A stretch of DNA of 64,000 bases from Bacteroidales bacterium. GTDB lineage: Bacteria; Bacteroidota; Bacteroidia; Bacteroidales; UBA932. Each line of letters opens with the position of its first letter. Position 1 is the stretch's first letter. The position numbers and the translations under genes are program-made. Below are positions 17,261-25,094 of this stretch, piece by piece. Under the pieces are notes generated by a model. That model saw nothing but the letters and a program-made list of their open reading frames with translations. It was not told the origin of the DNA and ran no database searches. The DNA is taken from the NCBI GenBank assembly GCA_017399905.1, contig JAFQAR010000001.1:95752-159751 (forward strand), written 5' to 3'.

Positions 17261-18145
17261 TTACGCTTTGGAGATATGACATCCGTGCCGGAAGGTGCGG
17301 ATGTTTTCTTTTAATATATCCTGCTCTTCGTCCGGCAGGGCCCAGTCGAGGAATCTTTCCCTTATGTGACTGACGGTCTGCTGCGAAGGGTGGCACATGT
17401 CTTCGGCGTAGAACCTGTAGTCCCGGAGTTCGTCCATTACAATCTCATAGGAAGGGAAGTATTCTGCAGGATATCGCGGGTTCATGCTCAGGTCTACAGG
17501 ACAGCCGGCCAGGAATTCTTCTATCCCCAGCAGCAGTGTGGCCTTGCTCAACTGGTTGCCGTGTGCTCCGTCCTTGAAATGACGTATAGGGCTGACTGTC
17601 AGTATGATCCTCGCGCCTGTCAGTTCCCGGATGCGGCTCAAGGCCGCTGCCGTCTCTTCTACCGAAAGACGCTCCCGGATGAATTCTTCTGATGGCCTTT
17701 TCAGGCAGTTGGATACGGTCATGTCCTTGTCCTTATGGCGGAAGCACCAGCTCGTGCCTAATGTTATGATCAGTTTGTCGGCGTCGAGAAAGAATTCCCG
17801 GGCTTCCTTCAGCGCTCTGTTGGCGTTATCGAGAAATTCCTCCCTGGTGCCTCTTGCAAAGGATGTGTGGTGGCTGAATGAACATATCCTTTCATCTCCC
17901 GCACCGATGGCAATGCAGTCGTCATCCGTAAATTCTTTGCCTGAAGCGAGCCGCTCCACGCTCTTAAGTATGGATATGGGATTGTACAATGTGCCGAAAG
18001 GATTTACGCATACGTTGAATCCGAAATCGGCCAGCTGACGTCCTATGCTGTCCGAGAAGCAGCTTCCCAGCATCATGATCCTGTCCTTGTAGGAAATCCC
18101 TATTCTGCTTTTCCCTTCACTTACCGGTGTCTGTAGCTTCAGCAT
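17261..18145 (-). CDS. GSCFA-domain protein
   Basis: The 294-residue protein carries the motif LGSCFSDSIG near residue 31 that names the GSCFA family, a conserved Bacteroidota group related to SGNH/GDSL hydrolases. Ser near position 33 would be the nucleophile. Supporting blocks are INPFGT-like NPFGTLYNPISIL, LGTSWCFRH and TVSPIRHFKDG; the family's distal MCHPSQQTVSHI contains a His that could complete a catalytic site. There is no signal peptide. The substrate is not known. It converges on the outer-membrane barrel gene with 5 bases between stops. Confidence 0.85.
   Translation of the reverse strand: MLKLQTPVSEGKSRIGISYKDRIMMLGSCFSDSIGRQLADFGFNVCVNPFGTLYNPISILKSVERLASGKEFTDDDCIAIGAGDERICSFSHHTSFARGTREEFLDNANRALKEAREFFLDADKLIITLGTSWCFRHKDKDMTVSNCLKRPSEEFIRERLSVEETAAALSRIRELTGARIILTVSPIRHFKDGAHGNQLSKATLLLGIEEFLAGCPVDLSMNPRYPAEYFPSYEIVMDELRDYRFYAEDMCHPSQQTVSHIRERFLDWALPDEEQDILKENIRTFRHGCHISKA
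17279..17308 (+). terminator. Candidate terminator of the barrel gene
   Basis: A 7-bp stem (17279-17285 with 17298-17304) with a 12-base loop, followed by a T-rich run. It lies inside the last codons of the convergent GSCFA gene. Confidence 0.5.
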
Positions 18146-18301
18146 GCCCTTTTCTCTCCTTTATTTGATTCTTGCTGCAAATTTATTAAAAATATCTCGA
18201 TTGCTTCTTCCAAAAGTATTATCTTTGATAATTCACAAGGTGAAGCCGGTATTCCGTCTGCGTGAACTGCTTCCGGGAAATTTAAAAATGATCAATTATA
18301 T

Positions 18302-20035
18302 ATGAGAAGACTTTTTCTGACATCGATTCTGGCGGCTTTGGCTGCAATTTCATGTTGCGGGCCGAAGGATGGTGAGTATACTTTCCGTATACTGACGACT
18401 AATGACGTTCATGGCCATTATTTCGATTCATCGTATGTTTCCGACAGGACATCTCACTCTCTTCTGTCTGTCGCCTGGCATGTGGACAGCATCCGTGTCG
18501 CCGATGGAAAGGAAAATGTGGTCCTCATCGATGCCGGGGACTGTCTTCAGGGTGACAATGCGGCATACTATTATAATTATGTAGATACGGAATCCAAGCA
18601 TCTGTTTGCCCGTATGGTGGAAGTAATAGGTTATGATGCGGTAGTTGTGGGAAATCATGACATCGAGACCGGACATGCTGTTTATGACAGGCTGGTCAAG
18701 ACCATGGAGGTGCCGTTTCTTGCTGCGAATGCCTTGCGTACTGACAATGGAAAGCCATATTTTCAGGAATATGTCACACTCAAACGTCATGGACTCAAGA
18801 TTACCATAATAGGATTCACCAATCCTAACATAAAGAGCTGGCTTTCTCCGCTGCTCTGGGAAGGAATGGAGTTCGAATCCCTTATCCCTTTCGCTCAGGA
18901 GACTGTTGACCGGATCGTTGCAAAGGAAAAGTCAGATGTCGTGATAGCAGCTCTCCATTCTGGAACCGGTGAAGGTGACGGAAGCAGGCTTGAAAGCCAG
19001 GGCCTTGACCTTCTGAGGAGCATAAAGGGCGTGGACTTCATCATCTGTTCGCACGACCACAGGCCGGTTACATTTGAAGAAGACGGCATCTGCCTCATCA
19101 ATGCCGGCAGCCACTGCCGTAATCTCGGTTATGGCTCCGTGACTCTTACCGTGAAGGACGGCAAGGTGATTTCGAAGAGCCTTTCAGCCGATCTCCTGCC
19201 TATGGACAAGGAAAAGGTGGACGAGGATATGAAGGCATTGTTCCGTCCGGAGTTTGAGGCTGTCAAGGCGTTCACTCTCAAGGAGGTAGGCGAGCTGAAG
19301 ACAGATCTTGTGACCCGTGAATCATTCTGCGGAATGTCTGATTACATGAATCTGATCCATACTCTTTCACTGAGCTGCGCTCCCGCACAGATATCCTTTG
19401 CCGCCCCTCTTACATTCAACGGGCATGTAAAGGCGGGAACTCTGGTGTATAACGACCTGTTCACTATTTATCCTTTTGAGAATCAGCTTTTTGTAGTGAA
19501 GATGACGGGTGAGGAGATTAAGAATTATCTGGAACTTTCATATGACAACTGGATCAATACGGTCTCTTCTGCAGATGACCTTCTTCTCAAGATCGCTGAC
19601 AGGCCTGATGCCAGGACCGGACAGAAGAGATGGTCGTTTGTCAATATGTCATACAATTTCGATTCTGCCGGCGGCCTTGTCTATGAAGTAGATGTGACAA
19701 AGCCTGCAGGCAGCAGGGTCAATATCCTTTCCCTTGCTGACGGATCTTCTTTCCGGACAGATGCCGAGTACAATGTCGCCATGACTTCATATCGCGCAAG
19801 CGGTGGCGGCGGACTGCTGAAGGACGGCGCCGGAGTCGATACCGACCTTATCGACGAGCGTGTCGTCGAGTATTATCCTGAGATAAGGAACATACTCTAT
19901 GACTATCTGTCGGAAAATACCGTCATCGATCCTGAAGTTATAGGAGACGAAACGGTAATCGGCAGATGGTCTTTCGTTCCGGTGGATATGGCCTCCAAAG
20001 CTCTTGAGAGGGATATGAAACTGCTCTTTCCCTGA
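18302..20035 (+). CDS. 5'-nucleotidase/UDP-sugar hydrolase-like lipoprotein (UshA family)
   Basis: A 577-residue metallophosphoesterase. The signal MRRLFLTSILAALAAISCC has a lipobox. The metal-binding motifs of the family appear in order: TTNDVHGHYFDS, DAGDCLQGD, VVGNHDIETG, ALHSGTGEGD and CSHDHRP. From about residue 330 comes the 5'-nucleotidase C-terminal domain with the substrate loop (YNDLFTIYPFENQLFVVKMTG, TSYRASGGGGLLK). It would hydrolyse extracellular nucleotides or UDP-sugars in the periplasm, releasing nucleosides or sugars. It stops one base before the convergent ROK regulator gene. Confidence 0.88.
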   Translation: MRRLFLTSILAALAAISCCGPKDGEYTFRILTTNDVHGHYFDSSYVSDRTSHSLLSVAWHVDSIRVADGKENVVLIDAGDCLQGDNAAYYYNYVDTESKHLFARMVEVIGYDAVVVGNHDIETGHAVYDRLVKTMEVPFLAANALRTDNGKPYFQEYVTLKRHGLKITIIGFTNPNIKSWLSPLLWEGMEFESLIPFAQETVDRIVAKEKSDVVIAALHSGTGEGDGSRLESQGLDLLRSIKGVDFIICSHDHRPVTFEEDGICLINAGSHCRNLGYGSVTLTVKDGKVISKSLSADLLPMDKEKVDEDMKALFRPEFEAVKAFTLKEVGELKTDLVTRESFCGMSDYMNLIHTLSLSCAPAQISFAAPLTFNGHVKAGTLVYNDLFTIYPFENQLFVVKMTGEEIKNYLELSYDNWINTVSSADDLLLKIADRPDARTGQKRWSFVNMSYNFDSAGGLVYEVDVTKPAGSRVNILSLADGSSFRTDAEYNVAMTSYRASGGGGLLKDGAGVDTDLIDERVVEYYPEIRNILYDYLSENTVIDPEVIGDETVIGRWSFVPVDMASKALERDMKLLFP

Positions 20036-21238
20036 TTAAACAAGACCGAGGAGCTTGCTTCTCGACAGCATGCAGGCTCCGATTGCGCCGGTCTTTCGTC
20101 CCAATTTCGAGAACTTTATCGTGGTGTCCCTGTTTATCATGTTCAGGGAGTGCTTGTTGATTGCGCTTTTTATCGGGAACAGCAGATAGTCTTTGGCAGA
20201 GGCGACTTCACCTCCGATGACAACCAGCTCGGGGTTGAAGATGTTGATCATGCATGCAATGGCCTTGCCTAACGAGAATCCGATCTCCTCTATTGCTTCT
20301 ATTGCAAGAACATCTTCCTTCTGGATAGCTTCGAGTATGTCATCCAGGGTGATCTCCGTCTCATTTCTGTATTTGTCGGCAAGCAGTGAAGCCCTGCCGC
20401 TTGCGAGCTTCTCCAGGAATATGCGGTGCAGGGCGGAGCCGGATGCTCCGGTTTCCAGACATCCTATCTTGCCGCACTGGCAGATCTGATTGTTGTTGAG
20501 TATAGGCATATGTCCGATCTCGCCGGAAAAACCTGATTTTCCATAGGAAAGCTTTCCGTCTGTGATCATGCCCATGCCGAGCCCCCATGTGACGTTGAAG
20601 AACAGCATGTTGCTTTCGTTGCCGGCTACACCGCATATGTATTCTCCATATGTCATTGCCCTGGAGTCATTGTCCACATATACGGGTTTCTTCAGCCTTT
20701 CCTTCAGCACATCCGTGATTGTACGGCCCTCTCCGAAGAAATACTCGAAGCAATAGCCGTGTTCCTTGTTGACGCGTCCGGTGATGTTGAATCCGTAAGC
20801 CCTGATCTTTGATTCATTGATTCCGGCCTTTTCTGTATGCTGTCTGATGATCGCGCACATCTGGTCTATTGAGCTTTCGGAACTCTGAAGAATGAAGTCT
20901 ATTCCGTCCTTGAAGTATGTGTTATGTCCCTTGAAGTCGGTTACGGCTATGCTCAGGCTCTTCTTGTGGATGTCGACTCCGACGATATATCCTGCATTAG
21001 GATTAAGGCCGTAGAGGCTCGGACGTCGTCCTCCTCCTGTATCCTGCTTGCCCATATCGTCAAGGAAGCCTTCGTCTATGAGTTCTCCGACCAGTTTGGT
21101 TATGGTCGGTATGCTGCTTCCTATTTCCTTGCTGATATCTGCAATGCTGAAGTCTCCTTCATTTACACACAAGCCAAGAATCTTCTGCTTGATGATGGAA
21201 TTCTTGCTGTCAATGGTACTGGCAAATGGTTCGTTCAT
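20036..21238 (-). CDS. ROK-family transcriptional regulator (NagC/XylR-like)
   Basis: A 400-residue regulator with an N-terminal winged helix (IADISKEIGSSIPTITKLVGEL, about residues 33-54; wing at GGGRRPSLYGL) and a C-terminal ROK sugar-kinase fold. The ATP-like motif VGVDIHKKSLSIAVTDF is at about residue 86; the zinc motif CQCGKIGCLETGASG lies near residue 255. Such proteins sense a sugar or sugar phosphate. It is divergent from the AGE-family epimerase gene, with 232 bases between starts, so it very likely controls that gene and possibly the GH3 genes behind it. Confidence 0.88.
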   Translation of the reverse strand: MNEPFASTIDSKNSIIKQKILGLCVNEGDFSIADISKEIGSSIPTITKLVGELIDEGFLDDMGKQDTGGGRRPSLYGLNPNAGYIVGVDIHKKSLSIAVTDFKGHNTYFKDGIDFILQSSESSIDQMCAIIRQHTEKAGINESKIRAYGFNITGRVNKEHGYCFEYFFGEGRTITDVLKERLKKPVYVDNDSRAMTYGEYICGVAGNESNMLFFNVTWGLGMGMITDGKLSYGKSGFSGEIGHMPILNNNQICQCGKIGCLETGASGSALHRIFLEKLASGRASLLADKYRNETEITLDDILEAIQKEDVLAIEAIEEIGFSLGKAIACMINIFNPELVVIGGEVASAKDYLLFPIKSAINKHSLNMINRDTTIKFSKLGRKTGAIGACMLSRSKLLGLV

Positions 21239-21326
21239 TTAGTGGTCTGGTATTGCGGCTTTTACACGTTTACGGTTCCGGTCAGGATATTTAGACCGAT
21301 GTTTGGCAAATATAAACAGAAATTAG

Positions 21327-21343
21327 TTTTTCTAAAAGAAAAA
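21327..21343. promoter_or_regulatory. Inverted repeat, possible ROK operator
   Basis: TTTTTCT and AGAAAAA separated by three A. It sits in the AT-rich gap between the ROK regulator and the epimerase gene, where an operator is expected. The sequence is simple and could arise by chance. Confidence 0.25.
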
Positions 21344-21406
21344 TTCTGTAAATCGATATAATTATTTTCTACGATTTGCCCCTATTTAATAATTTATTTT
21401 AAAAAC

Positions 21407-21438
21407 TTTGCTGTTTTTGTTGTGATTTTTTATATTTG
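21407..21438 (+). promoter_or_regulatory. Promoter of the epimerase gene
   Basis: TTTG (21407-21410), 20-base spacer, TATATTTG (21431-21438), 32 bases before the start codon. Confidence 0.7.
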
Positions 21439-21470
21439 CATCCGATAATGAATCTTAACCTTTTGTCCAT

Positions 21471-22649
21471 ATGAATAAGCATGATTTCGATTTCAAGCAG
21501 CTGGCACGGCAATACAAGTCGGAGCTTCTTGACAATTGTATTCCTTTCTGGCTCGATAAGTCCCAGGATCATGAATATGGTGGGTATTTCAGTTGCCTGA
21601 ACCGGGACGGAAGCATATTTGATACTGATAAGTTCATCTGGCTTCAGGGAAGGGAAGTGTGGATGTTCGCTGTCCTGTACAATAATGTCGAGAAAAAGCA
21701 GGAATGGCTTGACTGTGCAGTTCAAGGTGCTGAATTCCTCAGGAAATATGCTCATGACGGCAATTACGATTTCTATTTCTCGGTGACAAGAGATGGCCGT
21801 CCGATCATTCATCCGTACAATATCTTCTCCAATACATTTGCATGCATGGCTTTTGCCCAGCTTGCCAAGGCTACAGGAAATGATGAATACCGGGAAATTG
21901 CGCTGAAGACCTTCCAGAGGATTCTTGATAGAAGGAACTGCCCTAAAGGCAAGTGGGAGAAGTCTTTTTCAGGGACGAGACCGATGAAGGGTTTCGCTCT
22001 TCCGATGATTATATGCAATATGGCTCTGGAGATCGAGGATATTCTTACCGACAAGGAGCTGCTTGAGAATACCATTGATGAATGTCTGTCAGAGATTCTC
22101 AATGTCTTCTACCGTCCGGAGCTTGGTGTCATGCTTGAGAATGTCGCACCTGACGGTACGGCAGTGGACTGCTTTGAAGGACGTGAGATAAATCCGGGGC
22201 ATGATCTTGAGGCTCTCTGGTTCATGATGAATCTCGGCATAAGGAGAAATGACAAGGAGCTGATTGAAAAATGCGTCAGGATTGCCTTGGATGTCATTGA
22301 GTACGGCTGGGACAAGGAATATGGCGGCATATTCTATTTTATGGACAGCAAGGGTGCCCCTATGCAGAAACTGGAATGGGACCAGAAGCTGTGGTGGGTT
22401 CATATCGAGTCGGCGATCTGCATGCTGAAGGGCTATCAGCTCACAGGAAACGTTCAGTGCCTGGAATGGTTCGGCAAGCTTCATGACTATATGTGGACTC
22501 ACTTCAAGGACGAGGAGTATCCGGAATGGTATGGCTATCTCAACCGTAGGGGAGAAGTGCTTCTTCCTCTCAAGGGAGGCAAATGGAAAGGCTGCTTCCA
22601 TGTTCCGAGAGGCCTTTATCAGATATGGCAGATTCTGGAAACGCTTTAA
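21471..22649 (+). CDS. N-acylglucosamine 2-epimerase family protein
   Basis: A 392-residue (alpha/alpha)6-barrel epimerase. FIWLQGREVWMF (residues 54-65) matches the KYVWLQGRQVWM region of GlcNAc 2-epimerase/renin-binding protein. NPGHDLEALWF (about 242) and KLWWVHIESA (about 306) carry the two catalytic histidines of the family. No signal peptide: cytoplasmic. It probably interconverts GlcNAc and ManNAc, or a related hexose or disaccharide such as mannobiose/cellobiose in Bacteroides. The LQGR and ESA contexts favour the GlcNAc-type branch, not proven. Divergent from the ROK regulator; own promoter and terminator. Confidence 0.85.
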   Translation: MNKHDFDFKQLARQYKSELLDNCIPFWLDKSQDHEYGGYFSCLNRDGSIFDTDKFIWLQGREVWMFAVLYNNVEKKQEWLDCAVQGAEFLRKYAHDGNYDFYFSVTRDGRPIIHPYNIFSNTFACMAFAQLAKATGNDEYREIALKTFQRILDRRNCPKGKWEKSFSGTRPMKGFALPMIICNMALEIEDILTDKELLENTIDECLSEILNVFYRPELGVMLENVAPDGTAVDCFEGREINPGHDLEALWFMMNLGIRRNDKELIEKCVRIALDVIEYGWDKEYGGIFYFMDSKGAPMQKLEWDQKLWWVHIESAICMLKGYQLTGNVQCLEWFGKLHDYMWTHFKDEEYPEWYGYLNRRGEVLLPLKGGKWKGCFHVPRGLYQIWQILETL

Positions 22650-22667
22650 TCGATATCAGATAATTGT

Positions 22668-22698
22668 ACCGGCTGATGAATTTCATCGGCCGGTTTTT
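22668..22698 (+). terminator. Rho-independent terminator after the epimerase gene
   Basis: A strong inverted repeat (ACCGGC...GCCGGT with an inner TGATGAA/TTCATC stem) ending in a run of T, 18 bases after the stop codon. Confidence 0.8.
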
Positions 22699-22703
22699 CT
22701 TTC

Positions 22704-22734
22704 TTGCACATGTGATTCAATTTTCGTAATTTTG
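22704..22734 (+). promoter_or_regulatory. Promoter of the GH3/unknown lipoprotein genes
   Basis: TTG (22704-22706), 20-base spacer, TAATTTTG (22727-22734), 32 bases before the GH3 start and directly after the preceding terminator. Confidence 0.6.
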
Positions 22735-22766
22735 TGGAATTAGTATTAAGATAACCACATTGTATT

Positions 22767-25082
22767 ATGAACCTGAACAGATTGCTGATTTTTGCATTGA
22801 CTGCCTATGCGGCAGTATCATGCGGTACGACAGAAACCAAGCCGGCGATCCCTCGTGACAATGAGATTGAAGCGAAGGTGGAACGTGTGCTTAAGGGAAT
22901 GACTCTTGAGGAAAAAGTGGGTCAGATGACTCAGATAACATCTACCGCCATTGCCAGAGGAATTGATATCCTTCCTGTAGGAGACTCGATGCTTAGGGTC
23001 CACAAAGTAGGATCCGTGCTCAATACACCGGACGGTATAGCGCAGACGCCGGAAGATTATGACAAGTTTGTCGCAGAAATCAACCGTATCTCAATTGAAA
23101 CGACGGGAGTGCCGACTCTTTATGGCCTTGACCATATTCATGGAGTGTCGTATGTCCTCGGCGGAACCCTTTTCCCTCAGGAAATCAATATAGCTGCTTC
23201 ATTCAACAGGGAGCATGCATATAATATGGGTAAGGTCACTGCGTATGAAAGCCGTGCAGCCAATGTCCCTTGGACATTCTCTCCAACCATGGACCTTGGA
23301 CGCAATCCGGAATGGCCTCGTATGTGGGAAAGCTTCGGTGAGGATACATATCTCAATGCGGAGATGGCAGTTGCGGAAGTGAAAGGTATGCAGGGTGAAG
23401 ATCCCAATCATGTGGGACCATTCAACATCGCTGCATGTGCAAAGCATTTCATGGGATATGGCGTACCTGTGACAGGACAGGACAGGACTCCGTCTTCGAT
23501 TGCGGCCTCTGAACTTCGTGAGAAGCATTTCGAGCCTTTCAAGGAGGCTATGCAGGCTGGTGCGCTCAGCATTATGGTCAACTCCGGCAGCAACAACGGA
23601 GTGCCGTTCCATTGCAATACGGAACTTCTGACCAAGTGGGTCAAGGAGGATCTCAACTGGGACGGAATGATCGTGACCGACTGGGCTGACATCAACAATC
23701 TGTATACAAGGGAACGTGTGGCTTCTTCAAGGAAGGAGGCTGTAAAGCTTGCAATCAATGCAGGAATAGATATGGCTATGGTTCCTTATGACTGCCAGTT
23801 CGCTCTGGACCTTATCGAACTCGTGAAGGAAGGAGAGGTTCCGATGGAACGTGTCGACGATGCGGCACGTCGTGTCCTCCGCCTCAAATTCCGTCTTGGC
23901 CTTTTCGATCAGCCTGATACAAGACTTGAAGATTATCCGGAATTCGGAGGTGAAGCGCATGCTAAGCTGTCGTATGAGGCTGCTGTCGAGTCTCAGGTTC
24001 TTCTGAAGAACAACGGAATACTTCCTTTGAGAAAGGACCTCAAGATCCTTGTGACCGGTCCTAATGCAAATTCTATGAGGACGCTCAACGGAGGCTGGTC
24101 ATACACATGGCAGGGTGACGGAGCGTCAATCCCTCATTTCACAGACCGTTTCAATACGATTTACGAGGCTCTCGTCGAGAAGTTTGACAATGTTTCATAT
24201 GTTCCGGGTGTGGAATATCACCTTAATGGTACTGACTGGCAGTTCGATGAGGCTACAGGCATCCGTGAGGCTGTGGCTGCGGCGCGCAAGTCTGAGGTCA
24301 TCATTGCATGTGTGGGTGAGAATACATATTGCGAGACACCTGGCAATGATGTGGATATGAACCTGTCAGCAAACCAGAAGAAGCTTGTCAAGGCTCTTGC
24401 CGAAACAGGAAGACCGATAATCCTCGTCCTCAATGAAGGCCGTCCGCGTATCATCAATGATGTGGAACCTTACGCTACTGCCGTGGTCGACATTCTTCTT
24501 CCGGGAAATTATGGCGGTGACGCACTTGCTGCCCTTCTTTCCGGAGAGGAGAACTTCAGTGGAAAGCTTCCGTTCACATATCCGAAATATACCAACAAGT
24601 TTGCAGTATATGATTATAAGCCTGCAGAGAATCAGGGCACTATGTCTGGAGTCTACAACTACAATGCTGTCATGGATGTACAGTGGCCTTTCGGTCATGG
24701 ACTCAGCTACACAAGGTTCGCATATTCGAATATGACTGTTTCTCAGGCGGAATTTACATCTGATGACGTGCTGAAGGTGAGTGTTGATGTTACCAATGTA
24801 GGAGAGGTAGCAGGTAAGGAAAGCGTCCTTCTCTTCTCGTCAGATGTTTATGCAAGCTCGACTCCAGATGTCCGCCGTCTCAGGGCGTTCGACAAGGTGG
24901 AACTCGAACCTGGTGAAACAAAGACTGTAGTTTTTGAAGTGACTGCAAAGGATCTGGCTTTCGTAAACTACTACGGCAAGTGGACTCTCGAAGAAGGTGA
25001 CTTCATCCTTTCAGCCGGTGACCTGAGTCAGACTGTCAGGTGTGTTGAAACCGTTCTCTGGGACGAACCTAACATTGACTGA
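22767..25082 (+). CDS. Glycoside hydrolase family 3 lipoprotein (beta-glucosidase-like)
   Basis: A 771-residue GH3 enzyme. The signal peptide ends at the lipobox AVSCG (Cys19), so it is anchored to a membrane facing the periplasm or surface. The N-terminal barrel has LYGLDHIHGV, CAKHFMGYG (His227) and the nucleophile Asp305 in GMIVTDWADI. The second alpha/beta domain carries ACVGENTYCETPGN, the region of the acid/base Glu, and LLPGNYGG. A fibronectin-III-like domain closes the protein (VDVTNVGEVAGKESVLLF). Relatives act on beta-glucosides, xylosides or related oligosaccharides. The unrecognised lipoprotein gene follows after 12 bases, so the two are co-transcribed. Confidence 0.93.
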   Translation: MNLNRLLIFALTAYAAVSCGTTETKPAIPRDNEIEAKVERVLKGMTLEEKVGQMTQITSTAIARGIDILPVGDSMLRVHKVGSVLNTPDGIAQTPEDYDKFVAEINRISIETTGVPTLYGLDHIHGVSYVLGGTLFPQEINIAASFNREHAYNMGKVTAYESRAANVPWTFSPTMDLGRNPEWPRMWESFGEDTYLNAEMAVAEVKGMQGEDPNHVGPFNIAACAKHFMGYGVPVTGQDRTPSSIAASELREKHFEPFKEAMQAGALSIMVNSGSNNGVPFHCNTELLTKWVKEDLNWDGMIVTDWADINNLYTRERVASSRKEAVKLAINAGIDMAMVPYDCQFALDLIELVKEGEVPMERVDDAARRVLRLKFRLGLFDQPDTRLEDYPEFGGEAHAKLSYEAAVESQVLLKNNGILPLRKDLKILVTGPNANSMRTLNGGWSYTWQGDGASIPHFTDRFNTIYEALVEKFDNVSYVPGVEYHLNGTDWQFDEATGIREAVAAARKSEVIIACVGENTYCETPGNDVDMNLSANQKKLVKALAETGRPIILVLNEGRPRIINDVEPYATAVVDILLPGNYGGDALAALLSGEENFSGKLPFTYPKYTNKFAVYDYKPAENQGTMSGVYNYNAVMDVQWPFGHGLSYTRFAYSNMTVSQAEFTSDDVLKVSVDVTNVGEVAGKESVLLFSSDVYASSTPDVRRLRAFDKVELEPGETKTVVFEVTAKDLAFVNYYGKWTLEEGDFILSAGDLSQTVRCVETVLWDEPNID

Positions 25083-25094
25083 TGATACGGCTGC